Shown: positions 36,657 to 47,600, counted from the stretch's first letter. The stretch is DNA of 64,000 nt from CAVXTT01 sp963764685 (GCA_963764685.1 CAVXTT010000016.1:324326-388325), one strand, 5' to 3'. Notes: a model not told the origin generated them from the sequence alone. Numbers and translations: made by a program.

Positions 36657-37228
36657 CTATTCAGAAGTACCGTTCAACAGAACCCGGAATGTCTTTAGAT
36701 CTATCTGTCCCGGGTTATTTTGAATCTTCTCAGTGACTTTGTTGTTAAGAATAGTGCCCCAGCTGTGGTGTACAAGAGTGGATGCAAATGAAATACCGGC
36801 ATCCTCTTTTTTAACATTATTATTGTTTAATCCCTGCTTCAGACATTCCTCCTCCTGTAAATAGAGTTCTTTAAGGATTTGAATTTCTTCCTCAAGGAAT
36901 GTTTCATTCATAAACTGAACGAACAAGAGCCAGCATAAGTTTGAAATTCTCAAAAACCCTGGCTTTGAATTCAAGATATTCATTGATCTTGTCGGCAGAA
37001 GGGATATCCTTGTTAAATATTTCACTGGCTTTTGAAATGTACTGTCCCAACCTGGTAACGCATTGTTGAAAAGTAGAGATCTTCCTTCGAAGTGAAATAA
37101 TGATATAGTGTGGATTTGCTGATCCTCAGATCCCTGGCGATCTCATCCAGTGTAGTTTTGTGAAGCCCGTGCTTAACAAATCGTTTTTCCGCAGCCCTGA
37201 TTATCTGCAGTTTTCTTTCTTTTTCCAA
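36657..37228 (-). CDS. TetR-family transcriptional regulator (two frameshifts)
   Basis: A DNA-binding repressor of about 190 residues when repaired. The N-terminal HTH is clear: 'IIRAAEKRFVKHGLHKTTLD', 'EIARDLRISKSTLYHYFTSK'. After 'SKEDLYF' one extra base near 37078 breaks the frame; the next frame reads 'QQCVTRLGQYISKASEIF' and 'FKLMLALVRSVY'. A second extra base near 36915 leads into 'NETFLEEEIQILKELYLQEE', which runs to the stop at 36657. Total length (572 bases) fits two one-base insertions. The ligand is unknown. No obvious target gene is adjacent; the ytxH gene lies upstream on the same strand. Confidence 0.8.
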
Positions 37229-37323
37229 GTCAGCAATAAATTAAAATAACTTAGCACTAAGATTGAAAATAATTTCTAATATTCAAAAGGGGTACTCTGA
37301 TTGAGAAGAGCGGGAAAAGACAT

Positions 37324-37356
37324 AAAAAAAGCTTGAACATTTATTCAAGCTTTAAT
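37324..37356 (-). terminator. Terminator after the ytxH-like gene
   Basis: A 10-bp stem AAAGCTTGAA / TTCAAGCTTT with a 6-base loop. It is bordered by A and T runs, so it can work for the minus-strand transcript ending at 37375. Confidence 0.8.
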
Positions 37357-37374
37357 TTTTGATTGATCATTTCT

Positions 37375-37632
37375 TCAGGAGACAAGATTCTTTGCTTCCT
37401 GAAGAAGGGATTCGGCGTGCTTACGTCCCAATTTAATCAGGTCGTCTGCTTTTTCTTTGCCGGTTTCGATGTAATCATTAACATCGTCAATAACGTCGGT
37501 TGTTTTATCAGCAATCTTTTTCCTTAACTTCTTTCCTGTCATCGGTGCGTATAAAATAGCTACAATACTTCCAACAATGCCCCCGATTAAAAAACCGGTA
37601 AGCATACCATTCATACCATTATTCCTCGTCAT
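37375..37632 (-). CDS. YtxH-domain small membrane protein
   Basis: An 85-residue protein with one N-terminal glycine-zipper membrane helix ('GMLTGFLIGGIVGSIVAILYAP') followed by 'MTGKKLRKKIADKT' and an amphipathic helix. This is the YtxH layout found in Gram-positive and Bacteroidota stress proteins. Function is not known. It lies about 70 bases after the rhomboid gene on the same strand and may be cotranscribed; a terminator follows. Confidence 0.85.
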   Translation of the reverse strand: MTRNNGMNGMLTGFLIGGIVGSIVAILYAPMTGKKLRKKIADKTTDVIDDVNDYIETGKEKADDLIKLGRKHAESLLQEAKNLVS

Positions 37633-37702
37633 CTAACCTCCTGTTGTGATAATATTTGTGACTCAAAAATAGAATAAACGGAGAAACTCTTAGTATGATA
37701 AA

Positions 37703-38446
37703 TCACAGCCGCGGCTTCCCGATAATGAATAATCCTATTAATATGAAGCCCGCAATAAATCCTCCGATATGCGCTGCGTAAGCTACTCCGCCTTCCTGTG
37801 CACCTGTTCCGAGTATTCCTATTCCGCTGATGAGCTGGAAAACAAACCACATACCAATCGCAACAATGGCAGGGACTTCCGTTAAAAAATAAAACAGTAT
37901 AACTCTAACCCGTCTGCCGGGAAACAGAAGCAGGTAAGCTCCTAATACTCCTGAAATTGCTCCCGATGCTCCTAATGTGGGTATATACGGGTTGCCGTTA
38001 AATATAATAGTTGCATAAACGTGGGCAAGGGCAGCAAGGACTCCGCATAAAAGATAAAATATCAAATACCTCAGATGTCCTATCCTGTTTTCAATATTAT
38101 CACCGAAAACAAGCAGAAATATCATATTACCGAATATATGAGCTATACCGCCGTGCATAAACATTGAAGTAAGAAGAGTAATGTATACAGGTTCCGGTGT
38201 AGGCTGTAGTCCCGAAATTCTGAACCGGTCGCCGCTGACAGGGTCGGTGAAAATTTTATCATCGGATACAATATCCTCCCCGGTAACAATTTCGGCGGGT
38301 ACAGTACTTAATGCATAAGTAAATTTATCGTTTGTACCCATATCCTGAAGAAATACAAAAACGAACACATTTAAAGCCACCAGGACATAGTTTACCAGGG
38401 GTTTTAATCGTCTGTCCCTGTTATCATCTCCTACGGGGAAAAGCAT
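37703..38446 (-). CDS. Rhomboid-family intramembrane serine protease
   Basis: A 247-residue membrane protease with six or more helices. Catalytic Ser is in 'LGASGAISGVLGAYLLL' and catalytic His in 'VAYAAHIGGFIAGFIL'. The oxyanion/histidine-asparagine region 'FMHGGIAHIFGNMIFLLVFG' is also typical. A loop of about 50 residues ('GEDIVSDDKIFTDPVSGDRF') after the first helix is common in Bacteroidota rhomboids. It cuts transmembrane substrates in the inner membrane; the targets are unknown. It is divergent from kdsA. Confidence 0.93.
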   Translation of the reverse strand: MLFPVGDDNRDRRLKPLVNYVLVALNVFVFVFLQDMGTNDKFTYALSTVPAEIVTGEDIVSDDKIFTDPVSGDRFRISGLQPTPEPVYITLLTSMFMHGGIAHIFGNMIFLLVFGDNIENRIGHLRYLIFYLLCGVLAALAHVYATIIFNGNPYIPTLGASGAISGVLGAYLLLFPGRRVRVILFYFLTEVPAIVAIGMWFVFQLISGIGILGTGAQEGGVAYAAHIGGFIAGFILIGLFIIGKPRL

Positions 38447-38544
38447 ATTGATTCTCGCTTGATATTCGAAGGATTAAGTTAATAAATTCAGTTAAATAGC
38501 AGAATTTTTTTATATTAAGGTAGATAAATCCTGCAATTACTTTT

Positions 38545-39381
38545 ATGATTATAGTAGAAAATATAAAATTAGGTGATAAAAATCCCCTGGTTTTAATCGC
38601 CGGTCCCTGTGTAGTCGAAAATGAGAAAATGATATATGAAACCGCAGCTGCAATTAAGAAGATAGCTGATGAGGTAGAAATTCCGTTCATTTTTAAGTCA
38701 AGCTACAGGAAAGCAAACAGGACAAGCAGCGAATCATTTATTGGAATAGGTGATCGTCAGGCACTGGAAATTCTTGCCGGGGTGAAGAAAGAATATGGAA
38801 TTCCGGTTGTGACTGATATACATTCCGAGACGGATGCAGAAATAGCAGCCGATTATGTTGACATACTTCAGATCCCCGCATTTCTATGCCGGCAAACGGA
38901 CCTTCTGATTGCGGCAGGAAAAACAGGAAAAGTGGTTAATATTAAGAAAGGACAATTTCTTGCTCCGGAAGATATGAAGCACGCAGCTGCTAAAGTTGCA
39001 TCAACCGGGAACAACAGGATTTTGTTAACCGAAAGGGGCACGACTTTCGGGTACCATAACCTGGTAGTAGATATGCGCTCACTTATTATTATGGCGCAAT
39101 CGGGTTACCCGGTAGTAATGGATGCCACTCATTCAGTGCAGCTTCCTTCCGCAGGTAAGGTAAGCGGGGGAAACCCGGTGTTTATAAAACCACTCGCCAG
39201 GGCTGCTGCAGCTGCAGGGATCGATGCTTTATTTCTTGAAGTACATCCTGACCCGGCAAAAGCGAAGAGCGATTCTGCAAGTCAGCTTAAGCTTGAGGAA
39301 TTAAAGGAACTTCTTGAAGACGTTATTGCAATTGACCGCACTGTAAAAAAACTTAAAGCTGCACAGGCCAAAAGTCTATGA
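38545..39381 (+). CDS. kdsA: 3-deoxy-8-phosphooctulonate (KDO-8-P) synthase
   Basis: A 278-residue cytosolic aldolase-type enzyme joining phosphoenolpyruvate and arabinose 5-phosphate, the first committed step to Kdo of lipopolysaccharide. Signatures: 'LVLIAGPCVVENEKM', 'FKSSYRKANRTSSESFIGIG', 'VVTDIHSETDA', 'DILQIPAFLCRQTDLL', 'LTERGTTFGYHNLVVDMRS' and 'DATHSVQLPSAG'. Its length is normal. It heads the kdsA-kdsD-lptC-lptA-lptB block. Confidence 0.97.
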   Translation: MIIVENIKLGDKNPLVLIAGPCVVENEKMIYETAAAIKKIADEVEIPFIFKSSYRKANRTSSESFIGIGDRQALEILAGVKKEYGIPVVTDIHSETDAEIAADYVDILQIPAFLCRQTDLLIAAGKTGKVVNIKKGQFLAPEDMKHAAAKVASTGNNRILLTERGTTFGYHNLVVDMRSLIIMAQSGYPVVMDATHSVQLPSAGKVSGGNPVFIKPLARAAAAAGIDALFLEVHPDPAKAKSDSASQLKLEELKELLEDVIAIDRTVKKLKAAQAKSL

Positions 39382-39400
39382 CATTTAAAGAGGCTGAAAT

Positions 39401-40379
39401 TTGAATCATCAGGAAATAATTAAAGCGGGAAAAGAAGTTATAAGAATAGAAGCAGAGGCGGTTGCCGATCTGTCAGACAGAATAAATGAAGCATTTGCAG
39501 AAGCAGTTGATCTGATGTACGGCTGCCAGGGAAGAATTGTTTTTTCTGGTATGGGTAAATCAGGACTCATTGCAAGGAAGATCGTAGCAACTTTAAATTC
39601 AACAGGTACCGCAGCTATATATCTCCATCCTACCGATGCTCTTCACGGCGATCTGGGTATGGTAAGAAAAGATGATGTTGTGGTTTTAATTTCTAAAAGC
39701 GGGTACACTGAAGAAATATCCAAACTGATTCCCTGGCTGAAAAGAATTAAAAGTAAAGATAATTGCTTTGACTGCACAAAAAGATTCCCGGCTCGCTGCG
39801 GAATCCGATATTCATCTTGATATCAGTGTGAAGGAAGAAGCCTGTCCCCACGATCTGGCTCCGACTTCTTCAACTACCGCAACCCTTGCAATGGGGGATG
39901 CCCTTTCGGTTGCTATTCTTAAGAAGAGGGGATTTACTGCAGAGGATTTTGCATTTCTTCACCCCGGAGGAAGTTTGGGCAAGAGGCTATCCCTGGAAAT
40001 AAGAGAACTGATGTATACCGGTGAAAAAATTCCACTGGTAAAAGAGGAAACCTCAATAAATGATGCCATATGGGAAATCACTTCCAAAAGATTAGGAAGC
40101 ACCTGCGTCGTGGATGATACCGGAATTCTTAGAGGGATTATCACCGATGGTGATTTGCGTAGACTTCTTGAGAAAACATCTGATATTACAGGTGTAAAGG
40201 CAAAAGATGCAATGACCAGAAATCCCAAGGTTATAAAGGGAACAAATCTTGCGTCATATGCTTTACAGCTTATGGAAAATTTTAAAATAACTTCCCTTGT
40301 TGTAATTGATGATGATAATAAACCTGCAGGTATTGTTCACCTTCACGATCTCATTAATCTTGGTCTGCGTCCCAGATGA
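39401..40379 (+). CDS. kdsD: Arabinose-5-phosphate isomerase (frameshifted)
   Basis: SIS-domain sugar isomerase with two CBS domains (KdsD/KpsF), about 326 residues when repaired. It makes arabinose 5-phosphate for KdsA. Seen: 'RIVFSGMGKSGLIARKIVATLNSTGT'-type SIS start (about residues 46-71), 'LHPTDALHGDLGMV', 'DVVVLISKSGYTEEI', 'ACPHDLAPTSSTTATLAMGD' and the CBS tail. The frame breaks near 39750 in an A run. Removing one A gives 'KRIKVKIIALTAQKDSRLAA', which joins the halves. The start is TTG with AGAGG upstream. The end overlaps lptC by 4 bases. Confidence 0.93.
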
Positions 40380-40915
40380 AATTTCTGATAATTAGTTTAC
40401 TTGTAATTCTGTTTGCTGCAGGCTGCCGGGTAGACAGGGTAAAACCATCAGTTGATACTTCAATTAACCAGTCAGAACTGCCGGCACAGGAAAGCTGGCA
40501 TTCGACTATTACTTTTTCTGATTCGGGAAAGATAAAGGCTGTGCTTAATGCAGGTCACCTGCAGGTATTTACTGAAGCGAGAGAAACACTGCTTGATGAC
40601 AGTATCAAAGTTGATTTTTACGACCAGAATGAAAAAAACACGACTACTTTAACTGCCCTCAGGGGAAGGGTTGACGATGCTACGCAGAATCTTTATGCAA
40701 AGGATAGTGTTGTTGCAGTAAACGACAGCGGTATAGTAATAAGGACCGATGAACTGATGTGGAGGAACAGCGACAGGAAAATTGTTTCGGATAAATATGT
40801 TGTAATCGAATCTCCCAAAGAAAAAATTGAAGGAGTAGGGTTCGAATCCGATCAGCAGCTGAGAAATTATGTCATTTATAATATTACTTACATTACAAGA
40901 AAAGATACTTTATAA
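40376..40915 (+). CDS. lptC: LPS export protein LptC
   Basis: A 179-residue LptC-family protein, anchored to the inner membrane by an N-terminal lipoprotein-like signal ('FLIISLLVILFAAGC'). The periplasmic part has the LptC/OstA beta-jellyroll pattern ('FSDSGKIKAVLNAGHLQVF', 'DSIKVDFYDQNEKNTTTLTA', 'TDELMWRNSDRKIVSDKYVVI'). It would pass lipopolysaccharide from the LptB2FG pump to LptA. A lipid anchor instead of a transmembrane helix is common in Bacteroidota. It is coupled to kdsD by overlap. Confidence 0.88.
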   Translation: MKFLIISLLVILFAAGCRVDRVKPSVDTSINQSELPAQESWHSTITFSDSGKIKAVLNAGHLQVFTEARETLLDDSIKVDFYDQNEKNTTTLTALRGRVDDATQNLYAKDSVVAVNDSGIVIRTDELMWRNSDRKIVSDKYVVIESPKEKIEGVGFESDQQLRNYVIYNITYITRKDTL

Positions 40916-42326
40916 ATGAAAGCACTGCTGTCCGTGTTACTAATTTTAATCAGTTTTCCCTGCTTTCACAAACAGAGGATGAGTACATTACAGTTGTGGG
41001 GGATAGTCTGATCGGAAAAATGACATCAGGGGAATCTATCAGAGAGGTTATAGGAAATGTGATACTGACGCAGGGGGATGTTAAGAATAACCTGCAGCCG
41101 TGCAATTCAGTTCATATCAAGAAATGATGCCGAGCTGATAGGAAATGTTGTGGTTACCCAGGATACTCTTACTATAACAACCGACCGTGCATTTTATTAT
41201 GGAAATACAAGGAAAGCCGAAAGTACAACGGGAGTTATACTTAACGACCAGAAGGTAATACTTACAGCGGATACGGGAGATTATTTTTTCAATGAGGACA
41301 AAGCCTTCTTCAAAAGTAATGTCAGTCTTTATGATACAGCTACTGTACTGACATCAGACCGGCTGACTTATTTCAGACACGAGGACAGGATGATCTCTTC
41401 AGGGAATGTAAAGATCGTTGATTCGACAAATATAATTGAGGCTGATTCGCTGGTGCATCTCCGGCGGAACAGGGTAACGGTTGCTGATAATAATGTGAAG
41501 ATAACAAGTCAGACAAACAATGTTGTTATCTATGGTGATCATCTTGAGGATTTTGCAGAAAAATATTATACGCTGATAAATAAAAATCCGCTGTTAATTC
41601 AGATAGATACAACTTATATAAAGAAGGACAGCTCTTCTGCTTTGCCGGATGACAGCAGCGCATTCAGGCTTGATACTCTGATAATTAAGTCGTTAGTTAT
41701 GGAATCATTCCGGGATACGATAAACAGGTACAAAGCAATTGATTCTGTTGAGATAATCAGAGGGGGGTTTGCTTCAAAAAACAGACTGACCACTTATTTC
41801 AGAAACGACGGAAGAATAGTAACCAACAGGCAGGGACGCGGAACTCCGCAGCCTATCTTATGGAATGAGAATACACAGCTTACGGGTGATTCGATAGTGA
41901 TCCATCTTGAAGAAAACAGGATTACAGCTTATGGAAGTTATAAGCAGTGCATTTTTAATTTCACAAAGTACTGACTACCCGTTAAGATATGACCAGGTAT
42001 CAGGTGATAATGTTGAATTGTATTTCGAGGATGGAGAAATGACTCTTACTGATGTCCGGGGGAGCCAGTACAGCATTTATTATTTGTATGAAGACAAATA
42101 TCCTAACGGGGTAAATAAATCATCCTCACAGAATGCTAAAATTTATTTTGAGAATAAGAAGGTAGAATCGGTTCATCTCTACGGTTCTCCTGTTAGTGAA
42201 TATTATCCGGAACACCAGGTATATGGCAAAGAAAAAACATTTACCTTGCCCGGGTTTGCTTTAGCTGAAAACAGACCTGTTAAACAGGAAATACTCAGTA
42301 CATTAAGAACGAAAAAAAGTCTATGA
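40916..42326 (+). CDS. LptA/OstA-like periplasmic LPS-transport protein (three frameshifts)
   Basis: A long OstA-family protein (about 470 residues repaired) between lptC and lptB. The signal peptide starts at ATG 40916 ('MKALLSVLLILISFP'). Then the frame changes near 40955-40965 to 'SQTEDEYITVVGDSLIGKM', near 41075 to 'RITCSRAIQFISRNDAELIG', and near 41935 to 'VISSAFLISQSTDYPLRYDQ'. Repeated OstA strands such as 'ELIGNVVVTQDTLTITTDRA' and 'DKAFFKSNVSLYDTATVLTS' build the periplasmic bridge for lipopolysaccharide. It is longer than E. coli LptA (about 185 residues), as is usual in this phylum. Net length fits two extra bases and one missing. Confidence 0.8.
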
Positions 42327-43060
42327 GTCATACAACATTAAGAAGTGAAGATCTCGTTAAAGTTTATAAAAGAAGAACAGTTGTAAATAAGGCGACCGTT
42401 AGTGTGTCAAAGGGAGAAATTGTCGGTCTGCTTGGACCCAACGGTGCGGGCAAAACTACAACCTTCTATATGATCGTCGGAATGATAAAACCTGACAGCG
42501 GTAAAGTATTTCTTGATGATATGGAGCTTACAAAGCTTCCGATGTATAAAAGAGCAAGGTTGGGAATCGGATATCTTCCGCAGGAAGCTTCTATTTTCAG
42601 AAGACTTTCGGTAGAGGATAACCTTATGGCTGTACTGCAGATGACTAAACTTGATTCCGCACAAAGAAAAGAAAAATGTGAGAGGCTTCTTGAGGATCTG
42701 AGTGTTGGTCACTTAAGAAAAAGCATGGGGTTCCAGTTAAGCGGCGGGGAAAGGCGTAGAACAGAAATAGCAAGAGCGCTGGCAACAGACCCTGATTTTA
42801 TTCTTCTTGATGAACCTTTCGCAGGTGTGGATCCTATTGCCGTTGAAGATATAATGAATATAGTTGCGAACCTGAAGAACAGGGGGATAGGTGTTCTTAT
42901 TACCGACCATAATGTCCACGAAACTTTAAGTATAGTTGATAATGCTTATATTTTAATTAACGGGGTGATATTCAAATCAGGAAAGGCGCAGGTTCTGGCA
43001 GAAGATGCTGAAGTGCGGAAGTTATACCTTGGAGAGAAATTTAAACTCGACAGATACTAA
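42323..43060 (+). CDS. lptB: LPS export ABC transporter ATPase LptB
   Basis: A 245-residue ABC ATPase with Walker A 'GLLGPNGAGKTTTFYMIVG', Q-loop 'LGIGYLPQEASIFRRLSVE', signature 'LSGGERRRTEIARALA' and Walker B 'DFILLDEPFAGVDPIAVEDI', then 'GIGVLITDHNVHETL' with the switch histidine. The LptB-specific 'PQE(A/S)SIFR' region distinguishes it from other ABC ATPases. It powers extraction of lipopolysaccharide from the inner membrane with LptF and LptG, which are not in this window. It overlaps the lptA-like gene by 4 bases. Confidence 0.97.
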   Translation: MSHTTLRSEDLVKVYKRRTVVNKATVSVSKGEIVGLLGPNGAGKTTTFYMIVGMIKPDSGKVFLDDMELTKLPMYKRARLGIGYLPQEASIFRRLSVEDNLMAVLQMTKLDSAQRKEKCERLLEDLSVGHLRKSMGFQLSGGERRRTEIARALATDPDFILLDEPFAGVDPIAVEDIMNIVANLKNRGIGVLITDHNVHETLSIVDNAYILINGVIFKSGKAQVLAEDAEVRKLYLGEKFKLDRY

Positions 43061-43560
43061 TGCATCCCGCAGCATCCGAAATTATAAATAACCTGAATTT
43101 AGCACCTCATCCCGAAGGGGGATATTTCAGGGAAGTATACAGATCGGAAGATAAAATCAGGAGAGATTCTTTACCGGAACGTTATAACAGCGATAGAATA
43201 TTTTCAACTTCTATCTACTTTCTCCTCGAAGGAGAACAGGTCTCCAGGTTTCATAGATTAAGATCCGATGAGATATGGTACTATCATTCCGGGAGCAGTG
43301 CCCTGATCTATATTATTGAAGAGAATGGTCATCTTGTAAAGAAGAGAATAGGGCGTAATATTTCTGCCGGTGATGAATTTCAGGTAATAATCAGAAGAAA
43401 CAGCTGGTTTGCTGCAGAAGTAGAAGATAACTCATCTTACTTATTAGCAGGCTGTCTGGTATCCCCGGGATTTGAATTTGCTGATTTCGAGCTTGGAGAA
43501 AGAGATACTCTTTTGGATTCTTTCCCGGGATATAGTGAACTGATCAGAAGATTTACTTAA
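43060..43560 (+). CDS. DUF985 cupin-superfamily protein
   Basis: A 166-residue single-domain cupin. The DUF985 signature is clear: 'LNLAPHPEGGYFREVYRS', 'STSIYFLLEGEQVSRFHRLRSDEIW' (residues about 47-71), 'YYHSGSSALIYII', 'AGCLVSPGFEFADFELGERD'. Histidines in the beta-barrel probably bind a metal. Some family members are annotated as uronate or sugar-phosphate isomerases, but no activity can be assigned. Its ATG overlaps the lptB stop codon by one base, so it is probably cotranscribed. Confidence 0.88.
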   Translation: MHPAASEIINNLNLAPHPEGGYFREVYRSEDKIRRDSLPERYNSDRIFSTSIYFLLEGEQVSRFHRLRSDEIWYYHSGSSALIYIIEENGHLVKKRIGRNISAGDEFQVIIRRNSWFAAEVEDNSSYLLAGCLVSPGFEFADFELGERDTLLDSFPGYSELIRRFT

Positions 43561-43566
43561 GAATAA

Positions 43567-44290
43567 ATTTGATTTAACAGAAAAACAATTCATAACTTCT
43601 TATCTGCCCGTTGCGACTTGAAGATATGGAGTCTATCCAGCACTTGATAATTTACAGCCCATTCATCATCCCTCACCCAGCTAAGGAAGCAGGGTGCTAG
43701 CGAGACAATTATCCAGCATTTTTCTATTTGTAATGCATTCTGAGATAAGCATCCTGAAGGAAGCTTCAGAACATGAACATTTAGATATTATTCTCTTTCA
43801 ACAGATTTGTCCTAGCCCCATCGGGGCGCAATATTGATAGAAAAAAAATTCTGATCTACATTACAGCCCCGTAGGGGTGACATCCTGTTACTGTTAAATA
43901 GCGGATGTCGCCCCCGCTGGGGCTTTAATAATAATGCAACCCAAATTCTATCAATATATCGCTCCTCCGGAGCTCAGGAATAAGATCTAATAGTTTTGAT
44001 GGGGATAAGCATCCTGAAGGAAACTTCAAGAACAAGAAAAATTATATGGTATGGCCTTCAACCGGTTTGGAACCGGTTGATCCTGAGAGGCAGTAAAAAA
44101 CAGACCAACTGATAAATGTGTCTTGTTAGCACCCCCGTTTGGAACGGGGTGTGGAAATAATGCACAATTTATCGATGGAAAGCAGGCAGATCAATTTATT
44201 TTTAGCGGAGGGATTGAAATTGAAAAAGAAAAAAATCTGTCTAATGGACGATTATTTATGTTTTTTCTTTTTATTTTAAACAGCAGTAGC
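43567..44290 (+). repeat. Dispersed repeat, copy 2, with nested insertion
   Basis: The reverse complement of 35912-36362 is found here in the same order, split by about 260 extra bases. It fills the gap between the DUF985 gene and sprA. Shared blocks include CTAAGGAAGCAGGGTGCTAG, AACCGGTTTGGAACCGGTT and GACCAACTGATAAATGTGTC. No gene is visible inside it. Confidence 0.85.
43744..44022 (+). mobile_element. Nested palindromic insertion with 19-bp direct repeats
   Basis: Compared with copy 1 at 36 kb, this copy has about 260 extra bases bounded by two exact copies of GATAAGCATCCTGAAGGAA (43744-43762 and 44004-44022). Copy 1 has that word once, with one mismatch. Inside are two nested inverted repeats: AGCCCCATCGGGGCG and AATATTGATAG (43813-43840) opposite 43948-43974, and AGCCCCGTAGGGGTGACATC (43865-43882 region) opposite GATGTCGCCCCCGCTGGGGC. 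No coding region is present. It looks like a MITE-like element that duplicated its target. Confidence 0.75.
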
Positions 44291-44604
44291 AACGACTAAA
44301 AAAATGTGTCAATAAAAAGTACCTTTTACAGTAACTTTGTAAACTCTTAATTTCCTGATTAAAATAAGTAAATTTTGATGTTGTATTGCTTAAAAGAGAT
44401 AAATTCAATAATTTTTTCCATTAAATAAGAATAAATAAAAAGGAGAATCTATCGGGCATTTTTACAGCTAAATAAATTTCGGATTCTTTTATCAAGCGCG
44501 CTATCAACATCATTTTACGGGAGACACTCCGCATAGTTTCTGCTTCAGCAGTTATTTTTTATGCGGGTGTTAATCTGGGTTACTCTTTTACATATAAATC
44601 CCAG

Positions 44605-47600
44605 GTGAACGAATATATTTGGGCTTCCGCCTGCTTTAAATATAATGAGGAGATAAATCTCAGTCAGAATGGGGAATCTTCTATTGAAAACAATTCTGCA
44701 TCATCTTTTAACCCTGAAATCATTGTTCCTGATTCTATAATTAATGAACCGCCTGATTCTACCGATCTTGAATTAATAAATCCTGATTCAACTGATCTTG
44801 AAGGATTCACTCCTGATACTACTTTAATTAATGCCGACTCATTAAAACTAAATGAAAAGGGGGAGATTGACACTACCTTTACTTTAAAAGACACCACCAT
44901 CGTCGACTCTACGGCACTCGACTCTACTAACAGGCTTAAATATTTCAGATATCACAGGGAGGACCGTCCTTATTTAACTTTGAAGAAAAGCCGGGGTTCC
45001 TCTTTCTTCGCAGAACCGGGCACAAGAACAAGAACACTTAAAATAGATTCAACTGGCAAAAATGTTGTTATAGAAGAGAAGGTCGCCGGTCAGGAAACTA
45101 AAATTCTTTTAACAATGCCTCTCGATGAATATATAAATATGAGTATGGCAATTAAACAAAGGGAGATATGGGAACAGGAGGGGTATAAGTATGAACTTAA
45201 GGATGAGAAAAGAGGACTGGGAGAGCTGATCTCGGATATAACTGATTTTGAAATTCCTCTCCCTAAGGTTGGAGTGCTCAGCATCTTCGGGGAACCTAAG
45301 ATCAGTCTTAAGATAGGCGGTGCTGTTGATATTCACGGTGCCTGGCGCTCTGAAACGACCGAAGGAGTCACTGCGTCAAGACTCGGAAATACACGTAATG
45401 AGCCTGATTTTAAGCAGCAGGTACAAATAAATGTTAATGGTACGATCGGCGACAAGCTTAATATCTCGGCTGACTGGAATACAGAACGAACATTCGAGTA
45501 TGAAAACCAGCTGAAGATAAAGTACACTGGTTACGAGGATGAAATTATTCAGAGCATTGAAGCCGGTAACGTATCCTTACAGACATCACCGCTTGTAGGA
45601 GGATCTGAAGCACTCTTTGGAATCAAGGCTAATTTCAAAATGGGTCCTTTATCTCTTACCACAATTGCAAGCCAGAAGAAAGGTGAAATAAAGGAAGTAT
45701 CCGTAACAGGAGGTGCACAGTCGCAGGAATTTAATGTTCGGGCATATGATTATTCAACCAATCATTACTTCCTGGATACAATTTATGCGGATACAACTGC
45801 AGGCTTCAATTTTTTTAACAGGTACTACGGTCAGGCAACTCCAGATTGGAATCCCAATTACTATGTGGTTGATATTGAAGTATGGAAATCGATTTCTACA
45901 ATAGGAAAAGATCCATCCCGCGAGCGCCAGGCTAATGCGTATATTGATCTGTTTGAGATAGGAGCAGGGGAGCGGTATCTGGATAGTCTGAGATTCGATA
46001 TTACCCCTGTACCCGGGCGGTCTGAAACGGGCCGTTTTATTTTGCTTACTCCTGAAGTTGATTATACAGTGCATAGGGAGACCGGATTTATTTCTTTTAA
46101 TACCCAGATAAATAACGAAGATGTTATTGCTGTTTCATACCGACGGGAAAACAATCCCGGACCATCGGATGATGCTTATTACGGAGAATTCATAAATAAT
46201 TCTACAGATAGTGTCCTTGTATTAAAACTTATTAAGCCGCGTTCATTGCAGGCAACGGGAACATATACAACCGCCTGGAAGCTCCAGTTAAAGAATATTT
46301 ATCCCGTGGGCGGAAGAAATCTAAAACAGGAGGGCTTCGAGTTCTATGTTAAATATGAGCTTCAGGGGCAGGATCCTGTGACTGAATTAAACGGGGTGAG
46401 ACTGCTTCAGGCATTCGGGCTGGATGTTACCGATGCCAGTGCTACCGGGGGACCCGATAATGTTTTCGATTTCCGGTCGGGTCTCACTATTATACCTCAA
46501 ACAGGTGAAATTATCTTTCCTAATCTGCAGCCGTTCGGAAATAATCTTCCGGAGAGCCTTCCTGATTCCATTGCATATCCTGAAGTTTACGACCGTTTGG
46601 AAACATTTGCCCGGCAGGTAACAATTAAGGATAAATGGCTGTTAACGGGAAAATATTCCGGAGAAGCATCTTCTGTATATCAGCTTGGATTTAATGTTGT
46701 GGAAAATTCGGTAAGGGTATTATTAAACGGAAGGGAACTGACTCCCGGTGTTGATTATACTGTAGATTACAACATTGGTCAATTAACCATAAGAAATGAT
46801 GCTGCGCTGGTTCCGGGTGCAGATCTGAAGGTTTCTTATGAGCAGAACGACCTGTTCCAGCTTGCTTCAAAAACGTTATTAGGTGCAAGAGGGTTAATCC
46901 AGTTCTCTCCAAAAACATCATTGGGATTTTCCATTCTTAATCTTAATCAGCAGACTTTAAGTGATAAAGTGAGAATTGGAGAAGAACCGTTAAGCAACAC
47001 AATCTACGGGACTGATTTTTCAACTATCCAGGAACTTCCGTTTATGACGAAGCTGCTGGATAATGTAATATCCACGAGGGAAATGTCACAGCTTACCCTT
47101 TCCGGTGAGTATGCTTATATGAATCCTGATCCCAATACGAAAAAAAGTACAATACAATCGGACGAGGGGAAAAGTATAGCTTACATAGATGACTTTGAAG
47201 GGGCGAAGAGAATAATTCCGGTCGGAATATCCTACACATCCTGGAGAGATCTGAGCCCTCCTGATAATTTACCAAATCTTCCCGGAACAACAGCGGCGGA
47301 GCGGATGAGTTACAAAGCAAAAAGTTTCTGGTTTACCGCAACACCTTCGAATGTTAATGTAAAAGATATATGGCCGGAGAAGGATGTAGCCAAGGCTGAT
47401 CAGCAGGTTACTGTTATGGATTATGTTTACCTGCCGAACGACAGAGGAACATTTAATTATACTCCGACTCTTACAGACTTGTCGAAGAACTGGGGAGGTA
47501 TCTATAAGAATCTATCTTCAACAGCCAGCAACCTTGTAGAAGAAAATATTGAGTTTTTAGAACTGTGGGTTAAAATACAGAAGGCTCCGGCAGGTTCAAG

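Noticed and set aside
36657..37228. Two separate small genes in place of one TetR regulator
   Set aside because: The pieces join into one TetR protein with two one-base corrections, and only the first has a start signal.
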